Origin: Streptococcus chenjunshii
GTDB taxonomy: Bacteria; Bacillota; Bacilli; Lactobacillales; Streptococcaceae
Assembly: GCF_003086355.1 (NCBI RefSeq)
Contig: NZ_CP031733.1
Span: 1,674,001-1,738,000 of the forward strand
Reading direction: 5' to 3'
DNA length: 64,000 nucleotides
Each line of letters starts with the position of its first letter. The first letter of the stretch is position 1. The translations under genes and the position numbers were made by a program. A model generated the notes under the pieces. It had not been told where the DNA came from. It did not search any database and saw only the letters and a list, made by a program, of their open reading frames with translations. Shown here piece after piece: positions 53,313 to 63,151 of this stretch.

Positions 53313-54110
53313 TTATGTAACCATTCTTTCCATATAAGCTAAGACGGCGCCATCAGCACAAGAACCGATAACGCGGTCTGCAAGAGCTTTAATTTCAGGC
53401 TGTGCATTGCCTGTTGCAACAGCAGTTCCCGCAAAAGACAGCATCTCAAAATCATTCAAATTATCGCCGAAAGCCAGAACTTCCGAAGATTTTATCCCAT
53501 ATTTGCTGCAGAGCTGCTCAAGCCCAATTTGCTTATTGATATTTTTTAGAATAATATCGACTGAATTAAAGCCAGTAGTCACAGCACGGGCATAGTCCAC
53601 CCGCTCATTGAACCAGGATTCACCCTGCTTAAGTGTCTGTTCTGAAAAATTAGCCGTTAACTTTAAAATAGTGTCTGAAACAGCTGCAAAATCGGAGACA
53701 TACTGAATATTATCATAGTACTGACTGATAAAAGAGTAATAGGTGCTGCTGGCCTTAGTATGCAGATAAGCTCCCTGACGGCCCGAAAGAAGAAAATCGT
53801 AAGCTGACATATAGGGACTCGCTGACAAAAGTGCCGCTATATCCTGATATTGCTCAGGACTGATACTGGCCTCAAAAATGAGCTCTCCGTCTGCTTTTAC
53901 CAAACTGCCGTTATCAGCAATAAAAGCGATTCTGTCTCTGTAGGCCGCAAACAGCTTTTCTAAAGTTAAAAGCGACCGGCCGCTGGCAGCAACAAACAGT
54001 ATGTCCCGCTCCTTAAATTTATGCAGCAGATTATCTAATCTCTGCTGATCATAGGTTCCATCAGGAGCTAAAAAGGTTCCATCAAGGTCTGTCGCAACTA
54101 ATTTTATCAT
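53313..54110 (-). CDS. Cof-type HAD-IIB phosphatase, adjacent paralogue
   Basis: A protein of 265 residues. Motif I is DLDGTFLAPDG (about 7-17), motif II ASGRS (about 42), motif III Lys in NKQIGLEQL (about 193) and motif IV GDNLNDFEML (about 216), the Asn-rich variant. The start at 54110 has a GAGG site seven bases upstream and fits the family N-terminus; the longer frame upstream is rejected. It heads a unit with the second Cof gene and ftsY, separated from smc by about 155 bases including a short GACGGG hairpin. Confidence 0.87.
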   Translation of the reverse strand: MIKLVATDLDGTFLAPDGTYDQQRLDNLLHKFKERDILFVAASGRSLLTLEKLFAAYRDRIAFIADNGSLVKADGELIFEASISPEQYQDIAALLSASPYMSAYDFLLSGRQGAYLHTKASSTYYSFISQYYDNIQYVSDFAAVSDTILKLTANFSEQTLKQGESWFNERVDYARAVTTGFNSVDIILKNINKQIGLEQLCSKYGIKSSEVLAFGDNLNDFEMLSFAGTAVATGNAQPEIKALADRVIGSCADGAVLAYMERMVT

Positions 54111-54265
54111 ATTAACCTCATTATATAACTTTATTGTAGCAAAAAACAATCTGCTTTGCTGTATCCAACAGTATTATTAATATATAAGCAAAGGAAAAGA
54201 GACGGGAGCCCCGTCTTCTCATTACCACTTTGCTCTGCACATCGGACAAGCTCCTTTCAGTCCGT

Positions 54266-57200
54266 CTAATTAAGCAGTTCTTCCGCTTCTTTGAGTTTGA
54301 CAGAAACAATTTTTGACACACCTGATTCCTGCATAGTGACCCCATAAATACTGTCAGCTGCAGCCATTGTCCCTTTACGGTGAGTCACCACGATAAACTG
54401 GCTGGATTTGTCAAAACGGTTGAGATAATCTCCGAATCGTTTAACATTTGCCTCATCAAGGGCAGCCTCCACTTCATCAAGTATAACAAAAGGAATCGTT
54501 CTGACGCGAATAATCGCAAATAATAGCGCTAAGGCAGACAAAGCTTTTTCGCCACCGCTCATCAAATTGAGCGATTGAATTTTCTTACCTGGCGGCTGTA
54601 CGGAAATCTCGATACCAGCTGTTAAAAGATCGCCTTCGGTTAAGAAGAGATCGCTGGAACCGCCGCCAAACATTTGCTTAAAGGTTTCTTTGAAGCTGTC
54701 ACGGATAGCTGCAAAAGTGACTTTAAAACGGTTTTTAACTTCATCATCCATCTCATGAATGGTTTCAAGCAGCAGATTTTTAGCCCGAACCAAATCGTCC
54801 TTTTGGCTGTTTAGAAAAAGAAGACGCTCGTTAACTTCATCATATTGCTCGATCGCATCGACATTAATCGGCCCCAAAGCTTTGATCTGACGCCGCAGCG
54901 TCTGCAGCTTTTGCCTTGCTAGTTTACTGTCTTCAATGGTTTGGGCCCTAGTTTTAGCTTCATCCAAGGTCATCTGGTAATCCTCTGCCAGACTGCGGGC
55001 AGAAATCCTCAGTCTTTCTGAAATCTGTTCAATCTCCGCTTCATATTGAGCTTGCTTGCGGATAAAAACTTCGTTTTGCTGGTTAGCCTCCTGAACAGCC
55101 AGTGATAGTTCCTCAAGCTGAGCTTCGCAATCCTCCAGTTCAATACGGAGCTGGACTAAACGTTTTTCATCCTCTTCTTTCCTTGCTTTGGCTTCTGACA
55201 GCTGTGTCTGCAGTTTCGGCAGCTCTTGATCAGCTGAAAGACTAAGCCGGTCTCTTAAAAGGACTTCCAGCTCTTTAATATTCGTTTCTGTCTCCGTCAG
55301 ATTGTTTTTTAAACGGTTTTTATTAGCTTCTTCGAATTTCTTTTCGCTGAGCAGCTCACGCTCATCAAGCCTTGCCTTGGCTAATTCCTGAGCCAGATTA
55401 TCCGCTTTTTGACTGAGGACACCCTTATTCTCCTTGATTTGCTCAATTTCAGCTGTCAATGCTTCTTTTTTCTCAGCTAAACCAGCTAAAAGCTGCTCAA
55501 ATTTTTCCTTTTCTTCGTTTAAGTGCTCTTTTGCCTGATCAGCACTGCCGGCTTTCAGCCCCTGATAAACTTCCTGCAAGTCGCCGAGCCGCTCTGACAG
55601 CCGATTATATTCCAGTTCAGCCCTTTGTTCAGCTAAACGGGCTGTTTCTCCTTCCGTTTTTATTTCTTCCAGAGACGCTTTCTTTTCTGTCAGAACCTGT
55701 TTCAGTCTGCCAACCAGCTGTTCCTGTTTATGCTGATTGATCTTTTCGGCATCGATCTCAGCTGTCAAATGTTCCAGTTCAGGCTTAACAAAGCTTGTGC
55801 TGTTTTGACGACTGCTGCCGCCAGAAAAAGAACCACCCGGGCGGATTTCTGTCCCGTCAAGTGTCACCAGACGAACCTGATATCTGAGGAGGCGGGCAGC
55901 GCGATTAGCATTGTCAACGGTATCAAAGAGGGCAGTTAGACCTAAAAGGTTTTTAAATATCTTTTCTAAATCAGGCGAAAAAACTGCCAGTTCGCTGGCT
56001 GCACCCAGAAAGCCTTGACAAGATGCCAGCTTAGAGAGATTCTGCGATGACAGCTCTCTGGGTTTAATCGTCGTCAAAGGCAGAAAAGTAGCTCGTCCCT
56101 GTCTGTTCTTTTTCAGGTAAGCGATAGCCCGCTTTGCGGCAGCTTCATCAGCTACAATAATATGCTGGCTGCTCGCCCCCAGAACAATTTCAAATGCGGT
56201 CTGGTAATCATGCGGAAAGCTTAAATGTTCACTGACTGCGCCAATAATACCACCGAGCTTTGCTGAGTTTTGCAGCACTGCTCTGACCCCAGCATAAAAG
56301 TTACTATGATTTTTTATTATAGCCGACAAGCTGTCCCGTCTAGCTTCCTTTGCCCTAAGCGAATCGGCCAGAGCAAACATTTTTGCGCGTTCATCTTCAT
56401 ACTTCTTTTCATCTGTTTGAAGCTGCTGAGAAAGATTTTGATATTGGTCCAGCAGTTCTTTCAGTACGTTCTTAGCCTTTGCAACATTGGCCGAGGCATT
56501 TTCAGTCTCCTGACCGGCTGTTTCCAGTTCCTGCTGAAGCTGTTCAATTTCCTCAGCCTGCGATTCTGACAGCTGTTTCTGATTGTCTATCTCTGTCAAA
56601 ACAGCCGTTAAATTATTGGAAGCATCAGCTTCTTTCTGCATTATTTGCACAAAGTTTTCACGCAGCTTTTCCAACATCTGATCCGGATCGGATGAAATGC
56701 GTTCTGATTCGGCTTCCAGTTCCTTTATTTCAGCAGACAGACGGGTCAGCTTCTCCGATAATTGCCGCAGGTATTCTTCTTTATCCGCTAAATCACTTTT
56801 TAAAGAAGCAGCCTCTGCATTAAGGGCAGTCAAACGCTGATCTGCTTCCTGTTGGCGCTCTTGTTTTTGGCTGGATTCCAAATTAATCAAATCAATTCGC
56901 CGTTCAGTGTCAGCAAGCAGCCGCGTAAGTTCGACCAGACCAGTCTGTTTCTGGTTCATTTCTTCCGAAATGGTATGCCGGCGTTTTTTCAACGTTTGAT
57001 TCTTAGTTTCTAAATTCTGACGCTCCTTATAATAGACCGATAATTGTTTCTTGACCTCTTCAAGTTCTTGGGTACTGCGGTCCAGCTTCAATTTATCATT
57101 ATCAATATCTTCTACCAGGATATCCAACTGGAGCTGTTTACGCTGCTCTTCCAGCGCTAAAAATTCTTTTGCCGTCTGTGCTTGTTTTTCGAGCGGCTTT

Positions 57201-57805
57201 ATCTGAGTTTCTAATTCATAAATAATATCTGCCAAACGATCTAAATTATCTTGAGTCTGACCGAGTTTACTCTGAGTTTCTTTTTTACGGGTTTTATATT
57301 TTAAAACACCGGCAGCCTCCTCAAAGATAGCACGCCGTTCCTCAGGTTTACTGTTAAAAATAGCTTCAACACGTCCTTGAGAAATAATAGAAAAAGAATC
57401 CCGCCCCAGTCCGGTATCCATGAATAAATCATGGACATCACGCAGACGTACCTTACGCCCGTCAATCAGATAATCACTGTCACCGCTGCGGTAAATATGG
57501 CGCTCAACACGGATTTCGTCTTTGGCCTCTTTAATAAAACCATCACTGTTATCCAAAACAACCGTAACTTGAGCATAATTAAGCGCCTTACGATTCTCAG
57601 TTCCGGCAAAGATGACATCGGGCATCTTGCCGCCGCGCAAGCTTTTGGCACTGGATTCTCCCAGTGCCCAGCGCAGACTTTCAGTAATATTGCTCTTGCC
57701 AGAACCATTAGGACCGACAACAGCTGTCACTCCTTTATCAAAGGTAATCTTCGTTTTATCCGCAAAGGATTTGAAGCCCTGCATTTCAATTTCTTTTAAA
57801 AACAT
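54266..57805 (-). CDS. smc: chromosome partition protein SMC
   Basis: A protein of 1179 residues, the full length. The N-terminal head has Walker A GPNGSGKSN (about 32-40). Two long coiled-coils flank a hinge (about 500-680; LGGIIGAVSEHLSFPHDYQ, then GGSFSGGSSRQNS). The C-terminal head has the signature LNLMSGGEKALSALALLFA (about 1080) and Walker B FVILDEVEAALDEANV (about 1107). It compacts and segregates the chromosome with ScpAB. It follows rnc by seven bases in the conserved rnc-smc operon. Confidence 0.97.
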   Translation of the reverse strand: MFLKEIEMQGFKSFADKTKITFDKGVTAVVGPNGSGKSNITESLRWALGESSAKSLRGGKMPDVIFAGTENRKALNYAQVTVVLDNSDGFIKEAKDEIRVERHIYRSGDSDYLIDGRKVRLRDVHDLFMDTGLGRDSFSIISQGRVEAIFNSKPEERRAIFEEAAGVLKYKTRKKETQSKLGQTQDNLDRLADIIYELETQIKPLEKQAQTAKEFLALEEQRKQLQLDILVEDIDNDKLKLDRSTQELEEVKKQLSVYYKERQNLETKNQTLKKRRHTISEEMNQKQTGLVELTRLLADTERRIDLINLESSQKQERQQEADQRLTALNAEAASLKSDLADKEEYLRQLSEKLTRLSAEIKELEAESERISSDPDQMLEKLRENFVQIMQKEADASNNLTAVLTEIDNQKQLSESQAEEIEQLQQELETAGQETENASANVAKAKNVLKELLDQYQNLSQQLQTDEKKYEDERAKMFALADSLRAKEARRDSLSAIIKNHSNFYAGVRAVLQNSAKLGGIIGAVSEHLSFPHDYQTAFEIVLGASSQHIIVADEAAAKRAIAYLKKNRQGRATFLPLTTIKPRELSSQNLSKLASCQGFLGAASELAVFSPDLEKIFKNLLGLTALFDTVDNANRAARLLRYQVRLVTLDGTEIRPGGSFSGGSSRQNSTSFVKPELEHLTAEIDAEKINQHKQEQLVGRLKQVLTEKKASLEEIKTEGETARLAEQRAELEYNRLSERLGDLQEVYQGLKAGSADQAKEHLNEEKEKFEQLLAGLAEKKEALTAEIEQIKENKGVLSQKADNLAQELAKARLDERELLSEKKFEEANKNRLKNNLTETETNIKELEVLLRDRLSLSADQELPKLQTQLSEAKARKEEDEKRLVQLRIELEDCEAQLEELSLAVQEANQQNEVFIRKQAQYEAEIEQISERLRISARSLAEDYQMTLDEAKTRAQTIEDSKLARQKLQTLRRQIKALGPINVDAIEQYDEVNERLLFLNSQKDDLVRAKNLLLETIHEMDDEVKNRFKVTFAAIRDSFKETFKQMFGGGSSDLFLTEGDLLTAGIEISVQPPGKKIQSLNLMSGGEKALSALALLFAIIRVRTIPFVILDEVEAALDEANVKRFGDYLNRFDKSSQFIVVTHRKGTMAAADSIYGVTMQESGVSKIVSVKLKEAEELLN

Positions 57806-57812
57806 TTCTTCC

Positions 57813-58499
57813 TCACTGGAATTGATCTAAAGCTTTTTTGGCAGCTGTCTGCTCAGCTAATTTTTTCGACCTGCCGGTTCCGCGGCTGAGTTCTCTTTCA
57901 TTGACAAAAACAGCTACTTCAAATACTTTGTCATGTGCCGGTCCGGACTCAGCAACAACTCGGTAATCAATAAAAACATCCCCTTGAGTCTGAAGCAGCT
58001 CCTGCAGCCCCGTTTTATAATCCTTAACACGTTCAAAATTGCCTTTTTCAACTTGGGGAATCATCACCTGATCTAAAAATACTTTAACAGTCTCCAATCC
58101 CTGATCCAAAAAAAGCGCCCCTAAAAATGCTTCAAAAAGGTCTCCTAAAATAGTATCACGGCTGCGGCCGCCAGACTTTTCTTCTCCTTTCCCCAGTTTG
58201 ACAAACTGGTCAAAACCGCATTGGCGTGAAAAACCAGCCAAACTTTCTTCACGCACAATCACTGATCGCCGCTTAGACAGTTCCCCTTCAGCTTTTTGCG
58301 GGTACCTTTTAAATAAATACTGAGAAATCAACAGCTGCAGAACCGCGTCTCCTAAAAATTCCAAACGTTCATTGTGTGAAATGTTTAGGAGACGATGTTC
58401 ATTTGCATATGACGTATGCGTAAAAGCCGTATCCAATAAACTCGCATCGCTAAAGCGAATCTTAAAATCAGTTAACAATTTATGTTCTAAATTCTTCAT
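57813..58499 (-). CDS. rnc: ribonuclease III
   Basis: A protein of 228 residues. The RNase III signature [17 protein letters not shown] (about 40-56) and catalytic Asp/Glu in [15 protein letters not shown] (about 115-129) are intact. A C-terminal dsRNA-binding domain ends [17 protein letters not shown]. It processes rRNA and other double-stranded RNA. The start at 58499 has GGAGGGG upstream; an extended frame would run into a hairpin repeat and is rejected. An array of four hairpin repeats begins 13 bases upstream. A hairpin-rich leader next to RNase III may be a substrate of its own product. Confidence 0.95.
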   Translation of the reverse strand: MKNLEHKLLTDFKIRFSDASLLDTAFTHTSYANEHRLLNISHNERLEFLGDAVLQLLISQYLFKRYPQKAEGELSKRRSVIVREESLAGFSRQCGFDQFVKLGKGEEKSGGRSRDTILGDLFEAFLGALFLDQGLETVKVFLDQVMIPQVEKGNFERVKDYKTGLQELLQTQGDVFIDYRVVAESGPAHDKVFEVAVFVNERELSRGTGRSKKLAEQTAAKKALDQFQ

Positions 58500-58511
58500 A
58501 ACCCCTCCAAC

Positions 58512-58623
58512 AAGATACAAAGGCCGTGTAAAAATCCGTATGAAAATAGGGGATGGCAAGTGATGCCTAAGCATCACGATGACAGCCATCTTTTTCACTA
58601 GGATTTTAGGCCGTGTTCAATTC
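58512..58623. repeat. hairpin repeat array, unit 1 (AT-stem variant)
   Basis: 112 bp. The stem AAAATCC/GGATTTT matches 4911-5021, but the interior is different, with GATGGC/GCCATC and GTGATGC/GCATCAC pairs. It begins 13 bases upstream of the rnc start codon. Confidence 0.88.
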
Positions 58624-58626
58624 CAC

Positions 58627-58740
58627 AAGATACAAAGGCCGTTAAGAACGCAAAGAGAAAATAGGCGTCCGACCGCTGAGTCACTAAAGACTCAAGGGAG
58701 GGCGATCTTTTTCTCATAGCGTTTAGGCCGTGTTCAGTTC
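58627..58740. repeat. hairpin repeat array, unit 2 (AACGC-stem variant)
   Basis: 114 bp with AACGC/GCGTT and GAGAAAA/TTTTCTC stems and GAGTC/GACTC at the tip. Identical to the next unit. Confidence 0.9.
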
Positions 58741-58744
58741 CAAC

Positions 58745-58858
58745 AAGATACAAAGGCCGTTAAGAACGCAAAGAGAAAATAGGCGTCCGACCGCTGAGTC
58801 ACTAAAGACTCAAGGGAGGGCGATCTTTTTCTCATAGCGTTTAGGCCGTGTTCAGTTC
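58745..58858. repeat. hairpin repeat array, unit 3, exact copy of unit 2
   Basis: 114 bp, identical to 58627-58740 by eye. The tandem period is 118 bp. This indicates a recent duplication. Confidence 0.9.
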
Positions 58859-58862
58859 CAAC

Positions 58863-58985
58863 AAGATACAAAGGCCGTGTAAAAATCCGTATGAAAAGGC
58901 GGCAAGTCCGAAATCTGTGATTTCGCAGCCGCACCCCTGTCAGGACGGCAAAGCTTTCAGACGTCTACGGCTGGCGGCAAGCAAG
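58863..58985. repeat. capping (type D) hairpin repeat at the array end
   Basis: Begins AAGATACAAAGGCCGTG, then GGCGGCAAGTCC and GAAATC TGT GATTTC. It closes the array as in the other loci. The bases to 59122 show no gene. Confidence 0.75.
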
Positions 58986-59122
58986 AGAGTGAGACAGACT
59001 CTCTAGTTCTGACAGATTTCCCTCAATCTTCATTTTTTAGACTGGCGCTGCCTTACCTGCTGAATAATCTCTCATTCACACTTCACACAGTTTGCTAACT
59101 CAAAAAGCTGTCGGTTTATTAC

Positions 59123-59932
59123 CTAAATTTTGGTCAAAGGAGTTGCTGTATCAGGCGATGTATCAAAAACTTTAAAATCAGTTCCAGCTCCTAAATCTGC
59201 GGCTAAAAGACTGGTCTCCATCGTCATATGTGCAAGCTCTTTAATATTGTTTTCTTTACTAAGATGGCCTAAGTAGATCTTTCGTGTCCGATTGCCGATT
59301 GACCGAATCATAGCCTGCGCACCGTCATCATTGGACAGATGGCCTCTGTCCGACAGAATACGCTGCTTGAGCCGCCAAGGATACGAACCGGACCGAAGAA
59401 TCTCAATATCATGATTCGATTCAATCAAGTAAGCATCTGCGTTTTCAATCAAGCCTGCTAAACGGTCACTGACATACCCGGTATCTGTCAGCATGACAAA
59501 ACTTTTATTATCTTTCATAAACCGATAAAACTGCGGCTCGGCTGCATCATGACTGACACCGAAACTTTCAATGTCAAGGTCGCCAAAAGTCATCATGCTG
59601 CCGCGTTTAAAAATATGCTTTTGTTCTTGGCTGACCGAACCAATCATATGATGTTCGTCTATTACCTGCCACGTTTTTTCATTGGCGTAGAGGTCCAAAT
59701 GATATTTACGCGCTAAAACACCGACTCCTTTTATATGATCTGAGTGCTCATGTGTAATTAAAATAGCATCAAGATCTTCCGGTTTGCGGTTGATTTCAGC
59801 TAAAAGACTGGTAATCTTCTTACCAGTCAGGCCAGCATCAACCAAGATCTTTTTTTGGTCAGTTTCAAGATAAAAACTGTTACCGCTGGAACCTGATGCT
59901 AAAACACTGTACTTAAATCCGCTTTCTGACAT
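59123..59932 (-). CDS. vicX: metallo-beta-lactamase-fold protein VicX (WalJ)
   Basis: A protein of 269 residues. It has the MBL zinc motif THEHSDHIKG (about 60-69), SSGNSFYLE near the N-terminus and later metal ligands in MLTDTGYVS (about 157) and HLSKENN (about 226). The family is related to YycJ/WalJ, a nuclease-like protein linked to wall and DNA homeostasis. It starts two bases after vicK in the vicRKX operon. The start at 59932 is the family N-terminus, MSESGFKYSVLASGSSGN. Confidence 0.92.
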   Translation of the reverse strand: MSESGFKYSVLASGSSGNSFYLETDQKKILVDAGLTGKKITSLLAEINRKPEDLDAILITHEHSDHIKGVGVLARKYHLDLYANEKTWQVIDEHHMIGSVSQEQKHIFKRGSMMTFGDLDIESFGVSHDAAEPQFYRFMKDNKSFVMLTDTGYVSDRLAGLIENADAYLIESNHDIEILRSGSYPWRLKQRILSDRGHLSNDDGAQAMIRSIGNRTRKIYLGHLSKENNIKELAHMTMETSLLAADLGAGTDFKVFDTSPDTATPLTKI

Positions 59933-59934
59933 AA

Positions 59935-61293
59935 TCAGTCGCTGTCTTCCTCCCACTCTTCATAAATACTAGTACTAGCAGACTTTTCATAAGGCAAAAC
60001 AATGGTAAAGGTCGAACCTTTCCCGTATTCACTCTTGGCCCATATAAAGCCTTGATGCTGCTTAATGATTTCCTTAGCAATAGCCAGACCCAGCCCTGTT
60101 CCTCCTTGAGCCCTGCTTCTAGCCTTATCGACGCGGTAAAAACGGTCAAAAATTAAGGGCAGATCTTTTTTAGGGATACCCAGCCCTTCATCAGCAACTG
60201 CGATAATCAGCTGGGTGTCTGTTGTTTTCATACTGATTGTAATATTGGCCCCGTCCGGAGAATATTTTATAGCATTGTTGATAATATTATCCAGCACCTG
60301 AGTCATTTTATCTGTATCAATTTCAATCCAAACAGGTACATTGGGATAATCACGGACAATCTCATAATACTTCCCGCCAAAGCTCTCTTGATTTTTAATA
60401 TGGTCAAAACGATCCAGCACCGATGTCATAAAGGCCGTGAAATTAATCATTTCGATATCCAACTGAGTAACTTGATTATCAATTCTGGACAAATTCAGCA
60501 AATCAGAAATCATCCGCATCATCCGGTTGGTCTCATCCAAAGAAACTTTGATGAAACTGGGAGCGATATCCTCTTTGAGTGCCCCCTCATCCAAAGCCTC
60601 CAGATAGGATTTTACAGATGTTAAAGGCGTCCGCAGCTCATGACTGACATTTGAAACAAACAAGCGCCGTTCGCGTTCTTCTTTTTCCTGCTCTGTGGTA
60701 TCGTGCAAAACAGCTACCAGACCTGAGATAAAGCCGCTTTCTCTCCGATTGAGGGCAAAGCGGATACGCAAAGTAATAAATTCATCAAATTCATTGCGCT
60801 GATCCAAAACAAGCTCTGGCGTTTTTGCTACTAAATCGCTGTAGCTGTAGGGACTGTCTTGACCTAAAATATCCACAATATTCAGCTGTAATGCCTCTTC
60901 ACGCTTTAAATTCAGCTGTTTTTGTGCCATCTCGTTGATCATAGTAATCTGCCCGGTTCGGTCAGTAGCCAGCACTCCGTCAGTCATATAAGCAAGAATA
61001 CTTGCCAGCCGGTTTTTTTCCTGAGCCAGATTTTCATGGGTGAGCTGAAAAACTTTAGACAGATCATTGAGGTGTTCGGCCAGTTCCCGCATATCGGCAT
61101 CACCTGTGACTTTGATATCCCCCGTGTAATTGCCAGTAATTAAATTCCTGACTTTATCACTGAGCATACGTATATTCTTAGAAAAACGAAAGTCGCGAAT
61201 AGCCAGATGGATAAAGTAAAAGGCCACAAAAACAAGCAGGATTAGAATAGCAAGTTCAAAAGTGTTTAGATTGCCTATAATATCATTATTCAT
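59935..61293 (-). CDS. vicK: sensor histidine kinase VicK (WalK)
   Basis: A protein of 452 residues with a single N-terminal membrane helix (about 10-31), the streptococcal WalK arrangement. HAMP (about 35-85), PAS (about 95-200; [16 protein letters not shown]), the dimerisation domain with phospho-His in [13 protein letters not shown] (about 215-227) and the ATPase domain with N, G1 and G2 boxes ([33 protein letters not shown]) follow. It senses cell-wall status and phosphorylates VicR. It overlaps vicR by eight bases. Confidence 0.96.
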   Translation of the reverse strand: MNNDIIGNLNTFELAILILLVFVAFYFIHLAIRDFRFSKNIRMLSDKVRNLITGNYTGDIKVTGDADMRELAEHLNDLSKVFQLTHENLAQEKNRLASILAYMTDGVLATDRTGQITMINEMAQKQLNLKREEALQLNIVDILGQDSPYSYSDLVAKTPELVLDQRNEFDEFITLRIRFALNRRESGFISGLVAVLHDTTEQEKEERERRLFVSNVSHELRTPLTSVKSYLEALDEGALKEDIAPSFIKVSLDETNRMMRMISDLLNLSRIDNQVTQLDIEMINFTAFMTSVLDRFDHIKNQESFGGKYYEIVRDYPNVPVWIEIDTDKMTQVLDNIINNAIKYSPDGANITISMKTTDTQLIIAVADEGLGIPKKDLPLIFDRFYRVDKARSRAQGGTGLGLAIAKEIIKQHQGFIWAKSEYGKGSTFTIVLPYEKSASTSIYEEWEEDSD

Positions 61294-61996
61294 AAGATTT
61301 CATATAATATCCGACACCGCGTCTGGTCAAAATATATTCCGGCCGACTGGGAGTATCCTCAATTTTCTCACGTAAACGTCTGACAGTGACATCAACGGTT
61401 CTGACATCACCAAAATAATCATAGCCCCAGACAGTTTCAAGCAAATGCTCCCTTGTCATCACTTGACCGATATGTGTTGCCAAATGGTGCAGCAGTTCAA
61501 ATTCACGGTGAGTCAGTTCAACCTCTGAGCCGCGTTTCAAAGCAACAAAAGCATCCGGCAAAATCTGCAGCTCGCCGATAGTGATTTCCGGTGTTTCAGC
61601 TGACGCATTCTCCTCTGCGACTGCAGTTTCAATATTTTCTGTCCGACGCAAATGGGCTTTGACCCGTGCCAACAGTTCACGATTTGAAAAAGGTTTTGTT
61701 ACATAATCATCTGCTCCGATTTCAAGACCGATTACCTTATCAAATTCACTGTCTTTTGCAGAAAGCATAATAATAGGAATATGACTGGTTTTCCGTACTT
61801 CCTTGGCAACTTCAAGTCCATCTAGTTCAGGCAACATTAAATCGAGAATAATTAAATCTGGATGTTCTTCTTCGTATTTTATCAGTGCTTCACGGCCGTC
61901 AAAGGCTGTCACTGTATCATAACCTTCTTTAGCTAAATTAAATTTGATAATATCAGAGATTGGTTTCTCGTCATCTACGATAAGAATTTTCTTCAT
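61286..61996 (-). CDS. vicR: response regulator VicR (WalR)
   Basis: A protein of 236 residues. The receiver domain contains acidic DD (8-9), the phospho-acceptor Asp52 in [13 protein letters not shown], and Lys in [11 protein letters not shown] linker leads to an OmpR-type winged helix (about 135-233; [17 protein letters not shown] and [18 protein letters not shown]). It controls peptidoglycan hydrolase genes and is generally essential in streptococci. It heads the vicR-vicK-vicX operon, with an extended -10 about 90 bases upstream. Confidence 0.97.
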   Translation of the reverse strand: MKKILIVDDEKPISDIIKFNLAKEGYDTVTAFDGREALIKYEEEHPDLIILDLMLPELDGLEVAKEVRKTSHIPIIMLSAKDSEFDKVIGLEIGADDYVTKPFSNRELLARVKAHLRRTENIETAVAEENASAETPEITIGELQILPDAFVALKRGSEVELTHREFELLHHLATHIGQVMTREHLLETVWGYDYFGDVRTVDVTVRRLREKIEDTPSRPEYILTRRGVGYYMKSYE

Positions 61997-62090
61997 TTTT
62001 TCACCTCTTCAGGTTTATTTTGCCATCCCAAACAAATAGTGCCTGATGATGGCCTGAGTATATTTTTCAGTAAAAACTATACACTTTTTA

Positions 62091-62099
62091 ATTATAGCA
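62091..62099 (-). promoter_or_regulatory. extended -10 promoter of the vic operon
   Basis: TGCTATAAT on the minus strand. The predicted leader is about 87 bases. The remaining gap to 62301 shows no gene. Confidence 0.6.
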
Positions 62100-62301
62100 A
62101 AAAAACCTATTATTTTAAAACATTCGGCATATCAAACCAGTTCAGAGAACCAGACAGAGACTTACCGAAATCCCAGGATGGCTGTCAAACGGAAAATAAT
62201 GACAACTGATAAATCCCTCATGATTTTAGCGTGACCTCTTTCTGAATTCAGCTTTATTATTGCATAAAAACCAAAATATTTTTATTCAAATCTTCTGATA
62301 A

Positions 62302-62330
62302 TTGACACGAAAGCCTATCTGTGGTAAACT
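62302..62330 (+). promoter_or_regulatory. promoter of the amino-acid ABC transporter operon
   Basis: TTGACA, a 17-base spacer and TAAACT, about 40 bases before the ATP-binding subunit start. Confidence 0.65.
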
Positions 62331-62376
62331 ATTTCTATATGTGAGAAAAGCTAACAAGAACAAAAAGGAGAATGCT

Positions 62377-63141
62377 ATGGCTCTTATTGAATATAAAAAT
62401 GTTGAAAAATATTACGGAGAATATCATGCTCTGCGCAATATCAATCTGACCATTGAAGCAGGACAGGTTGTTGTTCTGCTCGGGCCCTCTGGCTCAGGCA
62501 AATCAACGCTCATTCGAACGATGAACGCTCTGGAATCTATTGACAGCGGGAGACTGATTGTTAACGGACATGAGCTTGGCAGCGCTTCTGCTAAGGATTT
62601 GGTACAGCTCCGTAAAGAAGTCGGTATGGTTTTTCAGCATTTTAATCTCTACCCTCACAAGACGGTGTTAGAAAATGTTACTTTAGCTTTAACTAAAGTT
62701 TTAGGGAAATCCCAAAAAGAGGCTGATGCCATTGCTGAACAATATTTGACTTATGTTAACATGTGGGATCGCAAAGATTCCTTCCCAGGAATGCTTTCCG
62801 GAGGCCAAAAACAGCGGATTGCCATCGCCCGCGGCTTAGCTATGAATCCGGAACTGCTGCTTTTTGATGAGCCGACTTCAGCTCTTGACCCTGAAACAAT
62901 CGGTGATGTGCTTGCAGTCATGCAGAATCTGGCTAAGGAAGGAATGAACATGATTGTTGTGACACATGAAATGGGCTTTGCTAGAGAGGTTGCCGATCGT
63001 ATTATCTTTATGGCTGATGGCGAAATTTTAGTCGACACAACCGATGTTCAGAATTTCTTTGACAATCCTACGGAACCGCGTGCTAAACAGTTCTTAAGCA
63101 AAATTATCAACCATACCAGTGAACGCGTATCAGTCAAATAG
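62377..63141 (+). CDS. polar amino-acid ABC transporter ATP-binding protein (GlnQ type)
   Basis: A protein of 254 residues. Walker A GPSGSGKSTLIRTMN (about 39-53), Q-loop MVFQHFNLYPH (about 84-94), signature LSGGQKQRIAIARGL (about 142-156), Walker B LLLFDEPTSALDPE (about 163-176) and switch His VTHEMGFA are present. NLYPHKTVLENVTLA is typical of glutamine/polar amino-acid importers. AAGGAG precedes the ATG at 62377; the extension to 62302 overlaps the promoter and is rejected. The binding protein follows after ten bases. Confidence 0.93.
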   Translation: MALIEYKNVEKYYGEYHALRNINLTIEAGQVVVLLGPSGSGKSTLIRTMNALESIDSGRLIVNGHELGSASAKDLVQLRKEVGMVFQHFNLYPHKTVLENVTLALTKVLGKSQKEADAIAEQYLTYVNMWDRKDSFPGMLSGGQKQRIAIARGLAMNPELLLFDEPTSALDPETIGDVLAVMQNLAKEGMNMIVVTHEMGFAREVADRIIFMADGEILVDTTDVQNFFDNPTEPRAKQFLSKIINHTSERVSVK

Positions 63142-63151
63142 GAGGAATGTT

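Noticed and set aside
58512..58985. CRISPR array
   Set aside because: Units are about 115 bp with palindromic interiors and only a 3-4 base linker between unit ends. The variable interiors pair with themselves and no cas genes are present.
58512..58985. Integron attC array
   Set aside because: No cassette genes, no integrase and no R-box core sites; conserved ends do not match the attC consensus.
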